Assembly: GCA_012064415.1 (NCBI GenBank)
Contig: SSNU01000096.1
Coordinates: 233,953-297,952, forward strand
DNA length: 64,000 bases
Origin: Gyrodactylus bullatarudis
Lineage: Eukaryota; Platyhelminthes; Monogenea; Gyrodactylidea; Gyrodactylidae
Direction: 5' to 3'
Part shown: in pieces, positions 44,318-56,500 of the stretch
Position numbering within the stretch: position 1 is the first letter of the stretch
Layout: the number at the start of each line of letters is the position of its first letter
Program-made: the position numbers and the translations under genes
The notes under the pieces: model-generated
What the model saw: the letters and a program-made list of their open reading frames with translations, nothing else
Database searches by the model: none
What the model was told of the DNA's origin: nothing

Positions 44318-45952
44318 ATGAGTATTCAGATTCCCAAATTAAATCTACTCCCAAATGATGAGGCTTCTTTCATAGACAATCAGATTTCGGTAGATTATCA
44401 TCAAGAATCTGACGAGGAATCGTCAATAGGTTGGGGTCTTTCGTCAGAAACTCAAAGTGAAAAATTGAACCAGGTTGAAAAAAATACGACTTCCTTATCA
44501 GAGATTAGTCAAATCTCAAAGAAACAAGAATTGGAGGAGAAACTGGAGAATTCTGATCGAGAAATCAGCTTGGGCTCGGATGAAAAGAATATAATGTTGC
44601 TTGAACAATTCAATTCCAATTACGAAAAAGTAAAGAATATGAAAAATATTTATTTTAATTTGTAGCTCTATCAGAATTATGGTGAAGAAAAGCCGGATAA
44701 CTTGTTCAAGTTTACTGTTTGTATTCTTGATTTATTTCTCGTAGAGGTTCCGAATCATTGGTCAATCTTTCCCATTAAAGGGGTTTACAACATGTTGGAT
44801 GGAACTATTACATTTTATCAGACTCACATTACATGTAACAAGTAAGAAAGAATCTTTAATGAGTTAAAAACTAGGCCAAGAGACCATGAGATTCTTAAGA
44901 AACGTCATTACTTTTGCGAGGCCGGCGAAAGGAGAGGACAGCCGTATACAATTTTTGATTTATTTCTGAATAACATTTTGTACTTGAAATGTTCGAATGA
45001 GGAAAAATCAAAGTTGCTCGGGACGAACAATTTCCAATACGACAAATTTTCCAGGTTTCGGATTACCTGGTCGGATGAGGAGAAGCGTCAAGTGGTTATG
45101 CGGAAGCATTTGGAGGTTAAAGCAGAGTCTTGCCTACATTCGGGCATAATCTCAGAGCTTCAATACAGACGACTGGCGTTCAGGTTAGAAGGAAAAATCT
45201 TTCTGAAACAAGTTCAGGCCAAATACTTGGATGTTCTGGTGGCAAAATTGAAACCGATTGATGCCTTTTTCAACATGATGATTGAGCTTCGTCTGGAATA
45301 TCGCAAATTTCGCGTCCAGACTTACATTAATCTTCCAATAACTGCACGCAGAGGTCTAGAGAACATGCACGTTCAATTGCCAATTCAGAAGATGCTGGAG
45401 ACCATGACAAGTTATGGCTTTTACATTGAAAAAACCGAGTTGGACAATATAATTTTGCCGTATTGGTTTGACGTTGTCAAGGCAGAGACCCTGCCGAGTG
45501 TCAACAATTTTGCAGCGCTAATCTTTGGAGAGATGCCCGAGGCCAATCGAACTCTTATCGCTGAGGCATTTAAAAAGATTAGTAAAAAGTACGCATGTAC
45601 TGTCAACATAAACGATTTGAAGCAGTTTTATTCTTTGCCACAAAAATATTCTCAGAACCTCTATCCATTCCTGCACTGTCGCCAGGGCCTTACGAGACTC
45701 TTCCAAAATGGCATCAAACTCATTGGTCCCTATGAGAGATCCATGGGCCAGAATCAGGTTGACTTCAACACCTTTAGATATTACTACCAGGGATTGTCCT
45801 ACTTGATGAGGTTTGAATCTGACAATACGTCGGAGTCTTGTCTATTGAGGGAAATTCTCACCAATTTTCAGTATGCAACTCGAGACTTTGCTGAGATTAT
45901 GACCAAGTCGTGGAATTTAACCTCTCGGGATCATGAATTTTGTAAAATTTAG
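44318..45952 (+). CDS. Unrecognised 521-residue protein
   Basis: Exons 44318-44629, 44666-44841 and 44875-45952 form an exact frame. The first 110 residues are acidic and Ser/Gln-rich and likely disordered. The rest is a predicted-globular, mainly helical region without signal peptide, membrane helix or coiled-coil heptads. It includes a conserved-looking aromatic stretch (C-I-L-D-L-F-L-V-E-V-P-N-H-W) in exon 2 and, towards the end, a segment (I-A-E-A-F-K-K-I ... V-N-I-N-D-L-K-Q-F-Y) that looks like a degenerate EF-hand helix pair of the kind seen in ciliary proteins, with loop residues not well kept. Introns are 36 and 33 nt. I do not recognise the family, and no function is claimed. Confidence 0.75.
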
Positions 45953-46105
45953 TCTTTTTTTGCATCAATTTTTTCTAAATAAAAAAGAACCTGCCTTTTC
46001 ACTTTGACAAATTCGTAGTTGAATTAATTCTAGGGAGAGTTAGTTCGCAGTTTTGTGATATTTAAAATTCTCCAACGAATACGTTGTTCTGAGTGAGAAT
46101 TCAAA

Positions 46106-46441
46106 ATGAAGTTTCCTTTGGTAGGCTGTCTCTTTTCCTCTGTAATGGCGTACACTTGTGATCTTGAGTCAGTGTTTGACTTCATAGGATCATTAGAGTC
46201 AAATGACACCGTTTCAGGGACAATGTTCACTGATGAGTATTCAAAATTCGACGGCTTCAACAATTGTACAAATCAATGCTTTCCAAATTGTATAAACAGT
46301 GAAAATTTCAACAATTCGAGCCAGTTGGGCGTCAAAGCTATCCAGTGTAGTGATATGTGCCAGGAGTATACACCAGTCATTCTCGAAGAGGTCAACTTAG
46401 AGAGTGAAGAGTCTGAATGTGATCTTTCCGACCATGAATAA
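46106..46441 (+). CDS. Small secreted Cys-containing protein (tandem paralogue 1)
   Basis: A single exon of 111 residues. The N terminus (M-K-F-P-L-V-G-C-L-F-S-S-V-M-A) acts as a signal peptide. The mature part has seven cysteines, including C-T-N-Q-C and C-x-x-M-C, and an N-glycosylation-type N-C-T and N-D-T. It ends in a strongly acidic tail. It resembles the next gene in size, in the position of the first cysteine after the signal peptide, and in the motif T/L-V/T-S-G-x-M-F. No family is recognised. An AATAAA lies 10 nt after the stop (46451). Confidence 0.7.
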   Translation: MKFPLVGCLFSSVMAYTCDLESVFDFIGSLESNDTVSGTMFTDEYSKFDGFNNCTNQCFPNCINSENFNNSSQLGVKAIQCSDMCQEYTPVILEEVNLESEESECDLSDHE

Positions 46442-46626
46442 TTCTAAACTAATAAAGGCTTGTATTTGAAGTGTGTTTTTCACGAATTTCTGTTGGCTGA
46501 GTTTAAAAAAGAGTTTTTTTTGTCCTTTATTGGTTAGAAGAGATTTTGAAAGACAAACTCGCAATAGATTTTGATATAAAATTTGAATTTTTCTTTTAAA
46601 TAGTAATTGTAAGATAAGTAAAAAGT

Positions 46627-46980
46627 ATGAAAATTCAATTTCTCACCTTGTTCCTAACTAGCCTAGTAGTTGAATCTTGTTCATTGGACGCTGTGAAAAG
46701 ATTCAGTCAAAAATGTAAAGAGACGAACCTAACGTCTGGACCAATGTTCAAGGCTAGAATGAAGAAGACCTTTCCCTCTTTCATAGATTGTCCAAATGTT
46801 TGCACTGACGAGGAAATAAGAGAATACGAGAGTTGTCTTGATACATGTCATAGGCAAATGTTGGAAATGTACACGAGTGTTGATGACTTTGTCGATAACC
46901 TTACAGAACTCAACAAGACAATAGAAACAGTTCAAGAGTACTGTGATAAAATGTGGAATGAACTATTAGTTCACAGTTAG
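46627..46980 (+). CDS. Small secreted Cys-containing protein (tandem paralogue 2)
   Basis: A single exon of 117 residues with a signal peptide (M-K-I-Q-F-L-T-L-F-L-T-S-L-V-V-E-S). The mature part has seven cysteines spaced C-x-n-C-x-n-C-x-x-x-C and C-x-x-x-C, and an S-G-P-M-F motif matching S-G-T-M-F in the upstream neighbour. The helical C-terminal half with a late cysteine looks like a compact disulfide-bonded helical protein. It is probably a tandem duplicate that has diverged widely. Function is unknown. An AATAAA lies directly after the stop (46986). Confidence 0.7.
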   Translation: MKIQFLTLFLTSLVVESCSLDAVKRFSQKCKETNLTSGPMFKARMKKTFPSFIDCPNVCTDEEIREYESCLDTCHRQMLEMYTSVDDFVDNLTELNKTIETVQEYCDKMWNELLVHS

Positions 46981-47535
46981 GCAAAAATAAAAATTATTTC
47001 ACTAAAGATTTTGACTTACGTGAGAGAATTGAGGTTCAGATGCATAGACTAGATAGAAAATTTATACCCATAAAGATAGGCTATCGTGAGAAGCTACCGT
47101 AAGTAATGCTAAATCTATCGAGAAAATTAATTCAATCGTGATTGAATGAAAAGTGTAAAACAACTGTAGTAATTTATGTTGTAATTGACCAATGAATGAT
47201 CTACTTCAATTTAATTGGTCAAGACTCCTTTCATTCATTAAGGTAAAATCTGTTAGTGTCACAGCGTATGTGTGTAATCTATCGTTTGACGCCTGGAAAA
47301 AAGGTGATAGTGAAACAGATTCTAATTCATTTTTTATTTGGTCAATTAGAATAAAGGTATAGATACTTCATCTGTGTGTGTTGTAAACTATCAAGTATTG
47401 ATGATATGTGGTTTTCAAGTTTCAGTTTACAATAAAAAAATTTTGATAGTAAAATAAAATAATTAAAATAAATTTAGAAATAATAATGATGATGATGATG
47501 TCTGATGTAGTAGTCAGACATAGTGTCAGATTAGA
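46981..47535. other. Convergent intergenic region
   Basis: It lies between paralogue 2 and the spectrin stop, with opposite transcription on either side. It holds both 3' UTRs, a small GATGAT run near 47485, and nothing else recognised. Confidence 0.5.
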
Positions 47536-50500
47536 TTAGACATTGGAATCTTTAGGAAAGTGAGTGGGACTCTTGCGAAGGGAATTGGCCAGGCGGGACA
47601 AGGAGAATCGACTTGTTGACGATTTCTTTGGCTGGGTATTGGACCCGCTCATGATCGATGGGAGGAGATTTGTATTTGCTTTGGCACTACTACTGACTGT
47701 GGAATTCTTTTTGGCCAAGTCGGAAGGTTCTTTCAGACCATCTAGTGTCTCTGTGGAGGATTTTTTGTAATTCTTGTCATCTCCCTTGTGGAGAAAGACC
47801 AATTCCGATGTACCAGATGGTTCGGGACCGGAGAAGTCTGATGTATCAGAGCCTAATTCCAAGGGAATCATCAACTGTTTATCTGGGCTTAGATCTAGAA
47901 ATAAATACCATTAGTCTTTCTTGACTAGATAATAAATGGGGGAGTAGGTTTACTTGAATTTAGACGAATTGCCTTGTACCAATCGAGAAGTAAACTTTGA
48001 GTTGGAAACGCAAGTAGCATCACCAAAGGCTTCAGGGTTGAGTTTGTGTCCAGCGTCGAGACTTTCAAGCGATACGGATGCCTAGACGTTTTAGTGGTAA
48101 TTGAGTCCTTGACGGCTGATTCATCATTGGAGGCTTTGTCGATTTGAACGACAGCTCTGTGAATGTTGTGAGTTTTTTCAGGGATGCTTCCACTCGTATA
48201 AGCTATATTTAATGTACAAATAGTGAATAAAAGACATACTTCGTTTATCCTTAAATATGCATAGTTGATGTCCACATAGGAGGAGCCAGTAGTATGGTTG
48301 TTTCGATGAAGAAGGCATCCACTTGGGATTGGCCAATTTCTTTCCATTGTTATCAGTGAGATATTTAACCTGAGCTGGCCCATTAACGGATTCAATGTCT
48401 TTCAGTCTGGACTGTTCTTGGCTCGATTTATCCTCGAGCTTCTCACCATCAGTCTCAGGAATATCAGACATGAAAATCTTAACGAGGAAGAAGGATTAAA
48501 CATTTTGAGGTAAAAAATGAAGGAGAAAGGAGACATACTGAGAAAGGTCGATCTTTGGCAGAGAAGCTGGCCTTTTTACTGACACCCCTCAGGGATGGTA
48601 CGTACTCCTTTTGGGATAGTTTGGTATCTTTAACAGTTTGGTCTTGACTGGATTTCGGCAGACTGAAAACATTGCTAGAGGACTGGTCACGGACAAGACG
48701 TATGGTCTCTTGATGTTTGACTTTTTGAATGTTCCTCTCAGAGAGTAAATCACTTTTGGCCTGTTTATTCGCCTGGTATTGAAGATTATTGAAGTTGGTA
48801 CTATTAGCGTCAATTTCAATTTGTGAGAGTCGCTGGCATGCCTTCATTCGTTCTTCCATTAGCTTCAACTTTCGGATCAACTGGGAATGCTCATCAAGGG
48901 CATCGTTTATATTGGAATTCTTGGCATCGGAGACCCTTTCACTAGTCTCATACTCCAATTGATAGCCTAGCCAATTGAGCATATTCTCGCGAGTGTGAAG
49001 TTCCTGCTCAGAGAGCCAGGCCTCTAGATCATCCATGTCTGCGAACAATTTCTAAAAGTTCATATTTTATATTAATAGATTAAATTAGATTACATCAGAG
49101 GACAGGACTCACTCTGACATCAGCATTCTTGCGATAGAGCAGAGTCTTTTTGTCAATATCCTGTTCAAGGTCATCCCAGAGGTAGTTGATTTCATTGACT
49201 TTCTGGTTAACTTGTTCTGTTATTTCTGGATCGAGTTTCTTTACATCGATGGCTTTCCTTAGAATAGAGAATAGTTATATTTCAAAACTAAAATCCTAGA
49301 AACGAGAAATTACGCCAATCTAATCAATTTCTATCTAGGCTATTGGAAAATATGCAAAATCCTTACAATCAGCATTATTTACATGGCAACTGCAATAAGA
49401 TCATTCAAAAAATCAGGTTTCAGGAAAAAAGTTTTGGTGGAATGCCTTTTCAGAAAAAACTTGCGATAAGCGATTGCTATTCTAAAGGTCTTATTCATAT
49501 TTTTTAGGTCTTATTGGGCCGATTTTTAGGAAGGTATTATGACTGATTATCACTTACTTTTCAATATTCTTCCAAGTATTTAGATGCATTTTCGTAGAGT
49601 TCTTCTTGATCTCAAATACTGTGACAAGTTGATCGGCGTCATTTGGGTTTTTCGGCAAAGTTTCCGAGGACAACAAATGAATCTCATCATTATTGATGGA
49701 GGAGAGTTTCTGGATTTTGAGCCAGTCGGAAATCTTTTTAGCTTCACGGAACCAGTCAGTGATAATAGCATAATTCTTGGCATCGTTGGCAGATTTTTTG
49801 GCACCCATAGAGAGAGTAGACCATCTCTCGTCAACTTCACACCAGACAGAGCTAACGTAAGTTTTGGCATCCGGGTATATAGCACAGAGACGATCTCTTG
49901 CACTAGAAAAAAACAACAATTCTCATGATTAACAAACTGGAATGAAACTCATCATAAATGGATGAAAAAAGTACCTCTGAAGAGTTTTAATCCTCGGCTG
50001 GAGATCGTTGACAATTTCATTTTCGAGGGTCTTAAGTTTTCTCTCGATTGACTTGTTATCATGGCCAAGATCATCGGAGTAAGCGTGGCTCAGTGTTTCA
50101 GACTGTGTATCGGCCAGACTATCTGGTTGGTGAATGAATTTGTAGCGTAGATTCGAGAGGTCGTAGTATTCAGAGATTTTACTCTCGATTTCACAGTTGA
50201 GTTCATCAATGTCCCGAGCATAGCTGAGAACTTCCAAGGCATTCTGAAGGGACTATACATATCAAAGGAAAGATTAGATGGAGGAGTTTATTCTTTCAAG
50301 GGAATCTTACTGATTTCCTAGCCTGGACCTTTTCGACAAGTTCAGTCCATTTGATTTTCGAGAATGCCTGCTTGTTAATGACATCGTTTTGGTCATTCTC
50401 AATGAACTCAATCATCCATTTGTAGTCCTTGGAAAGGGAACTGATGAATTCTGGCGTGTTCTGTGACAGGATGAGTTTATTCTTGAGATCTGTCAGGGTC

Positions 50501-53500
50501 TTTTCCTGCTTCAAGTTCAAATCGTCCAGCTTTGTGTTGAGGGAACTCAAGCGACTCGCTCCAGTGGCGATAATATTCTTGAAATAGAAAATAAAATGTA
50601 CAATAAAATATCTCTATAATGAGTGTATAAAATATCAAAAACATACCCCAGATATGGTGTTGTTGTAATCTTGGTATAGGTTCTGACATTGTGACCAATT
50701 GTCCCCGTAATCTTTGGAGTCGGCTGAGACCTCTTCCTTTTCCAGCCAGTTGATAAAGTCTGAGTAGGCAAATTCACAGGATAACTTCTCATGTCTCGCC
50801 TCAATGACCATAATGGCATCACTCAGATGATTGAGGAGGCCACGATAATGTGAATGAAGGTTATTCTAAACATTAGGAAAGGATCAAAAAGATGTGGAAC
50901 TATAGTTAAAAATTTGGAAATGATCTTTTGAAATCCAGACTAAAAGGCCCATTTTTTAAGAAAAATGTTAGCCATTAGCAAAACATTGGTTGATTTTTAA
51001 TTACCAGCCAACAAGAAAGAAAGAGAAAAACCTTATAGACTTGGCAAGAAGCTGTCAAATGATTGAAAATTTATCAAACGGCAGGAGTAGTTAACTGTTG
51101 AAGGGATTGGAATATTTCAATTGGATATTTGAATTCTAGAGGTATGATTCCTCGATAAAAGTTATCTTACTTTCTACCTATGACCCTGGGAAGTAGGTTT
51201 TGAAAAAAGACGTTTTAAACAAAAAATTTTTTTTTTAAAAATCGACTCTCTCTTTGAATTATTATAGCGCGAGTTTGACGAATGATAGAGCCAAGATCTT
51301 TGCGTATTCTAGGAGATTAATAAATTCCCCATCGAATGGCTGGTAAAAAAGTATTTTCTGAGGCTTGAATGAATAATAATGAGTTGCTAAAATGACGTGT
51401 GATAGAACTATCACTGTGGGACTTTAAGGGTTAATCTTAATCCCTTATTACTTTTCTGGCCCTTTGCTAATCAGAGTGAAAAGAATTTATTTTAAATGTA
51501 GAAAAAATTTTAAATCAGAATTCTGAGTAGAGTCTGAATCTCTCATGGATTTAGCCCAAGGCTTGGCGACTCGAAATTTGCATTGAATTACCATTTCATC
51601 TTCAAGATACTTGTTAGTATTTCCTTGCAATTCTCTATCGATGCTAGTCTCACGAATTTTGGCCATATTCTGGTCGATAAACTTGACAGAGGAGAACACA
51701 CTAGCCATGTTTTCCATGTTGTGCTTGTCCAGATAGTGCCTCAAATTGTCATTGATGCCTACGGACAGTTTTTCATTCAAGAGGAGATCATCCGCTTTAT
51801 TCTCAAAGAGATTCGATAGGTCATCGTTCAACGAGTTGATGCATGTTCTCAAATGACTCTCGATAGCTGTCCGTGAGTCTTTGATAAAGGCCAACTGTTT
51901 TTCAGTGTTATCGAGGCTTGTACAACTTTCAATTCTTGATTGAAGGTTATCCTTGTTGATTCGTTGGCGGTTGAGCCAATCATGGGAATCTTCGATTTCG
52001 ATCAGAATCTAAAATTGGAAAAACTCAAAATTTATATTGAATTGATTTGATGTTATTCATTACATTATTGACGAATGAAACTACGGATAGACGATACGTA
52101 ATTAGTTTAACCTTTGAGTCTAGTTGCAAGAACACAGAGGTCATATGGCGATGAATGGTTTCAGCTTTCTCATTCAATTGCAAGCTGGTTATGATTGAAT
52201 AGCGGGCCTCTTTCTCAGAAATTGAGTCCGCGGTCTTGTTTTCATTGGTTGTATCCGTGTTGACCTCAGCGACACATCTCAATTCCTTGAGGATACCTTT
52301 GGTCTTGGTGAGACGACTCTGGAGTTGCACAGAATACTCGGTCATACTCCTTAGGTGTCGACGAAGCCGGCCTGCTGTTTCATTATCGAGTTGCTTTTTC
52401 ATTGGTAGAACCTACAACAAAAATTAGGGTTGATAATCTTCATTTTTTATAATTGACGCCAACACGCAAAACTTACGTCACTCATGAGTTTTGCATCAAA
52501 CTCGGATGAATTGAGCCATTTCTTGGCCCATTCTAGATCATTCTGACATTGGGTCTGCAAGAGTTGAAAGCCCAACTGGATGCTAGTGGTAAAGTTCCTC
52601 TGTCTAGCCTTTGCAGGCAATTCTTGGTAGATTTTATGATTGATGGAATCTTTCAGGTGACTGAAGATTTTGTACGAAGCATAGTTGGACATTTCAGCAT
52701 TCGTCTTATTCATAGAGGCCAGTTCTTTGGCAATGTCGTCTGATAATCGGGTGAACTGAGGCTGGAGGATATTGTTGATCTCATCCAGGGACTCTTTATT
52801 TCTCTCTTGTTCCTTTTGCAGATCATGAATTGAGGATGTCTCGATGATTTGTCCGGATGACAATTTGGTCTCGACCGCATCAACTTGATTGATGAAATTC
52901 TCCAATTTCCTCGTAGACTCATAGACAATTGAGTTGAATTGGATTTTGTCGTATTTCTCATCAATCATGTCCTCAATGGAGGAAATGTCACTATTTATCT
53001 TGTCAAGCCGGCTGTCGAGATTAGAGTCGACTCCAAGGCTCTGGCGCTTGGCAAGAATACTCTTTTGGATAACCTCCTTGATTCGGTTCATTTCAGCGGA
53101 TATTTTGGCCTTTTCAGTTTGGCGATTTGCTAGTTCCTGGCGTAGCTGCGTAATCCTATGAGGGTCCACTGACTTTTGTGAAGTGGAAAAATCAAATGAG
53201 CTCTTTACTTCACTTATAGGTGAGGTCAAAGCCATGCCAGAATCGAGCGACTTTTCCTGATCACTGGCCTGTTGTTCGCCAAACTCTTCCAGTTCACACT
53301 TGATATGTCTGCAGGAGGAGAAGGAAATTTTAGTATTGTTGAACAAAATCATAATCATGTGATCTTACTTTATACGAGAGGTAAGAATTTGCTCGATATC
53401 ATCAATCTTTTTAATGACACCTTCACGGGTTTTTATACAGTCTATGAGAACACTCTTATTTTCAGCCTCCTGGTTTGTGCTGGCACATTTTTCATTGATA

Positions 53501-56500
53501 AATTCAAATAGTTTTGCATCCTTTCCGAATTGCTGAGGTGTATAGTTATCCTGTGTAAGTAAGTAAGAATGAATTAGATATATGGCATACAAACAAAATA
53601 CTCGCATAGTTATTGATTAAACGCCCTGAGACAAAAAAGGTAAACAACTATTTACACACTGACTGTATTCAATCGATAATATAAGATAATCTAATAAGAT
53701 ATGTCTAGTGAAAATGGTAAAAGACTGACCCGATAATTATTGCTAGTGTGCTTTTCCTCAAGATGGGCAAAGGATGTTTTGATATTGTCCATGAGCTTAT
53801 CATCCGAGACAGCAGACTTGATGGCTTTGATGAGAAAAGACTTTTCAACCGACTGGTACTCTTCATTATTGAGTATTTTTTCAATATTATTCAGTTGAAG
53901 TAGGATAGCCTCTAGCCAGGTTCTTGCACTAATGACAGAGTTGAAGAATTTCTACAGAAAGAAAAGAATATATCATTGATCTATTAGAGAGAGAATGTTG
54001 AAAGGGATAACAAACAATTCGATCTTGTTGAATAGCAAGTGTTGTCTTGGCCACTTTGAGAGCCTCATCAGTCTTGTAGCAGACATCTGTTACATTAGCA
54101 ATGTTACTATTCATCTGAATATTCAATTGAGCGAGGGAATCTTCAACCTGCTTAGAATAATTGGAAGCAATCCTCTGAGAGTCGGGCAATTCCTTTGACA
54201 AGACCTCTGCCTTTCTCGTATAATCGAGGAGGACCAAATTCTTTCGATTGCTCAGTTCATTTTCGTACTCACTAAGCTTCACAGAGGTTCGATTCAGGGT
54301 CATATTCTTATCTTTTAACCATACAAGGATATCGTGCAGATGTTGTGAGCCAAAGTCAACTTGATCAATTGGACTCAAGAGGAATTCGGGTCGAGTGTTG
54401 TTTGCCAGATCAATCTTGACCATGTCACACCAGGATTTGATGTAGTCGCAAGACTGCAAATAAATGTAATAATTGTTTCATTACGATAATATAAAAAGCA
54501 AACTGATAACAACTATAGATAATAATAACTACGAATATGAAAATGAGTGAAAATATTAGAACCTACATCCAATATTTTGAGAGAGCTCAATTTGCGTGAG
54601 AATAAAAGGTAGCCATCTTGATTGGTTGCACTGAACTTGACCAAGAGATTCTCAAGGGTCTCCACTTCTGCGACTATTTGATCTGTGAGGGTTTTGTTGA
54701 CTGGACGATTCTTGATCTTTTCAATGTCAGCTTCTAGTTTGGTCTTGAAATCGTTAAACTTTTGTTTGAGGACACTTTCGTCATTCTTGAAGGAGAAAGT
54801 CTTCCTCAATGCCAACTCGACGCTAACAAGGTCATTCTGCGTTCCGGTTAGTGTAATTTGAGATAGGGCCTCATTGAGCTTGGTGTCAGCCTGGAAGATT
54901 AGGGTCTTTAACATGTCCCTGGAATCGTTGAGGAGGCAAGCGGTCTCTAGGCGCTCCCTAAAGATATCCAGGTCGTATTTTAATGCTGCCCATTTATTTT
55001 CAATTTCATCCTTAATTTTTGAAATGTACACTTTGGTTTGATCATGATCTAGGTTTATTTTGGAGGACGGCTCCTTTGAGAGCTTCTCACAGATTTGGTC
55101 CGCTTCCGAAATAAATTCCTTGATGACCTCGTTTGTAACCTAAACATGAGAGAATAGATAAAGTAAATAGGAACTCGAATAAGAAAATCTTTATTAAAGC
55201 TGAAGAGACAGCTCTTGAACTAAAAATTAATTAGATAAAAATAAATGTAGTTTTATAATAAAATTTATTAAAACTTGGGTCAATATTAGAATTCTCAGCC
55301 ATGGTCATCCAAACGTTTCGACGGTGATTGTCTTCACACGTCTTCTTCAGTGGTACGACATGTTTGTCAAAAAACAAATGAGATCATGAAAGTAAATAAA
55401 TAGTAATTTGTTTTTTGACAAACATGTCGTACCACTGAAGAAGACGTGTGAAGACAATCACCGTCGAAACGTTTGGATGACCATGGCTGAGAATTCTAAT
55501 ATTGACCCAAGTTTTAATAAATTTTATTATAAAACTAATTTTAGATCATTTTTCACTGATTCGGAAAAAATAAAGGTACATTTTCATATACGTCCGGATA
55601 ACTGGAAATATTTATCAATTAAAATATTAACAAAAGAATTATATTTTTATAGAGATATGTAAATTTCGCCAGGTCTCGTCAGTCTCAATTCCTGGTTCAA
55701 TATTTAATAAAAATTTATTGCAATGAAATGTCTGTGAATGAAATTGTAAATCTTCTCTTGAGTAATTCCAATTGATGAAAAACCAAAAGTTTCCACTCGT
55801 CATACTCGGAAAAGAATCGAATGGAAAATGTAATAGAGGGATACACTGACATGTAAGTTAGATATGTGGACGATACATTCATTGTTATGTAACAAGAAGC
55901 TTCAATCGCCGAATTTTTTAGGGAAATGAATTTGATACACCCAAACATCAAATTTACAAAGGAACAAGAAATAGAAAATTCCATAAGCTTCTTAGATGTA
56001 AAGCTAACGAGAAAATCTGATGGGGGCCTAAAAATTTACAGGAAAAAAACAGACACAGGAAAATACTTAAATTTCTCGAGTTATTGTCCAAAGAGTTATA
56101 AATCAGGATTAACTTAATCAGGATTGACTTGTGAAAAGGGTCAAAATAATAGTCAGTGAAGAAGTTTTGAATGAGATTAATGAAATCCGAAGAAGACTGC
56201 AAGAAAACGAATATCCTGAAAGATTTTTTCAGAAATACATACAAAAAGCTTTAGAAGATGAAGCAACTCAACCGGTAGAACAAGAACAAACTGAAGAAGC
56301 TATCCCTATCTACATGAAGTTAAACTTTAAAGGAGATGGATTCAGCTATGAATTAAGGAGAAAACTGAATTTACTTGTAAATGAACATTACAGTGATATA
56401 AAATTGAAGATTGTATACAAAACCTCAAGTATATTCAGATTTCAACTTAAAGATAAGCTGAAAGAATCGGAACAATCTAATCTCATTTATCGCTTCGAGC

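Noticed and set aside
47485..47501. GATGAT microsatellite
   Set aside because: Too short to be of interest and outside genes.
55408..55662. 84-codon open frame over the palindrome
   Set aside because: Its first 40 codons are the inverted arm itself. The rest has no motif and no splice context.
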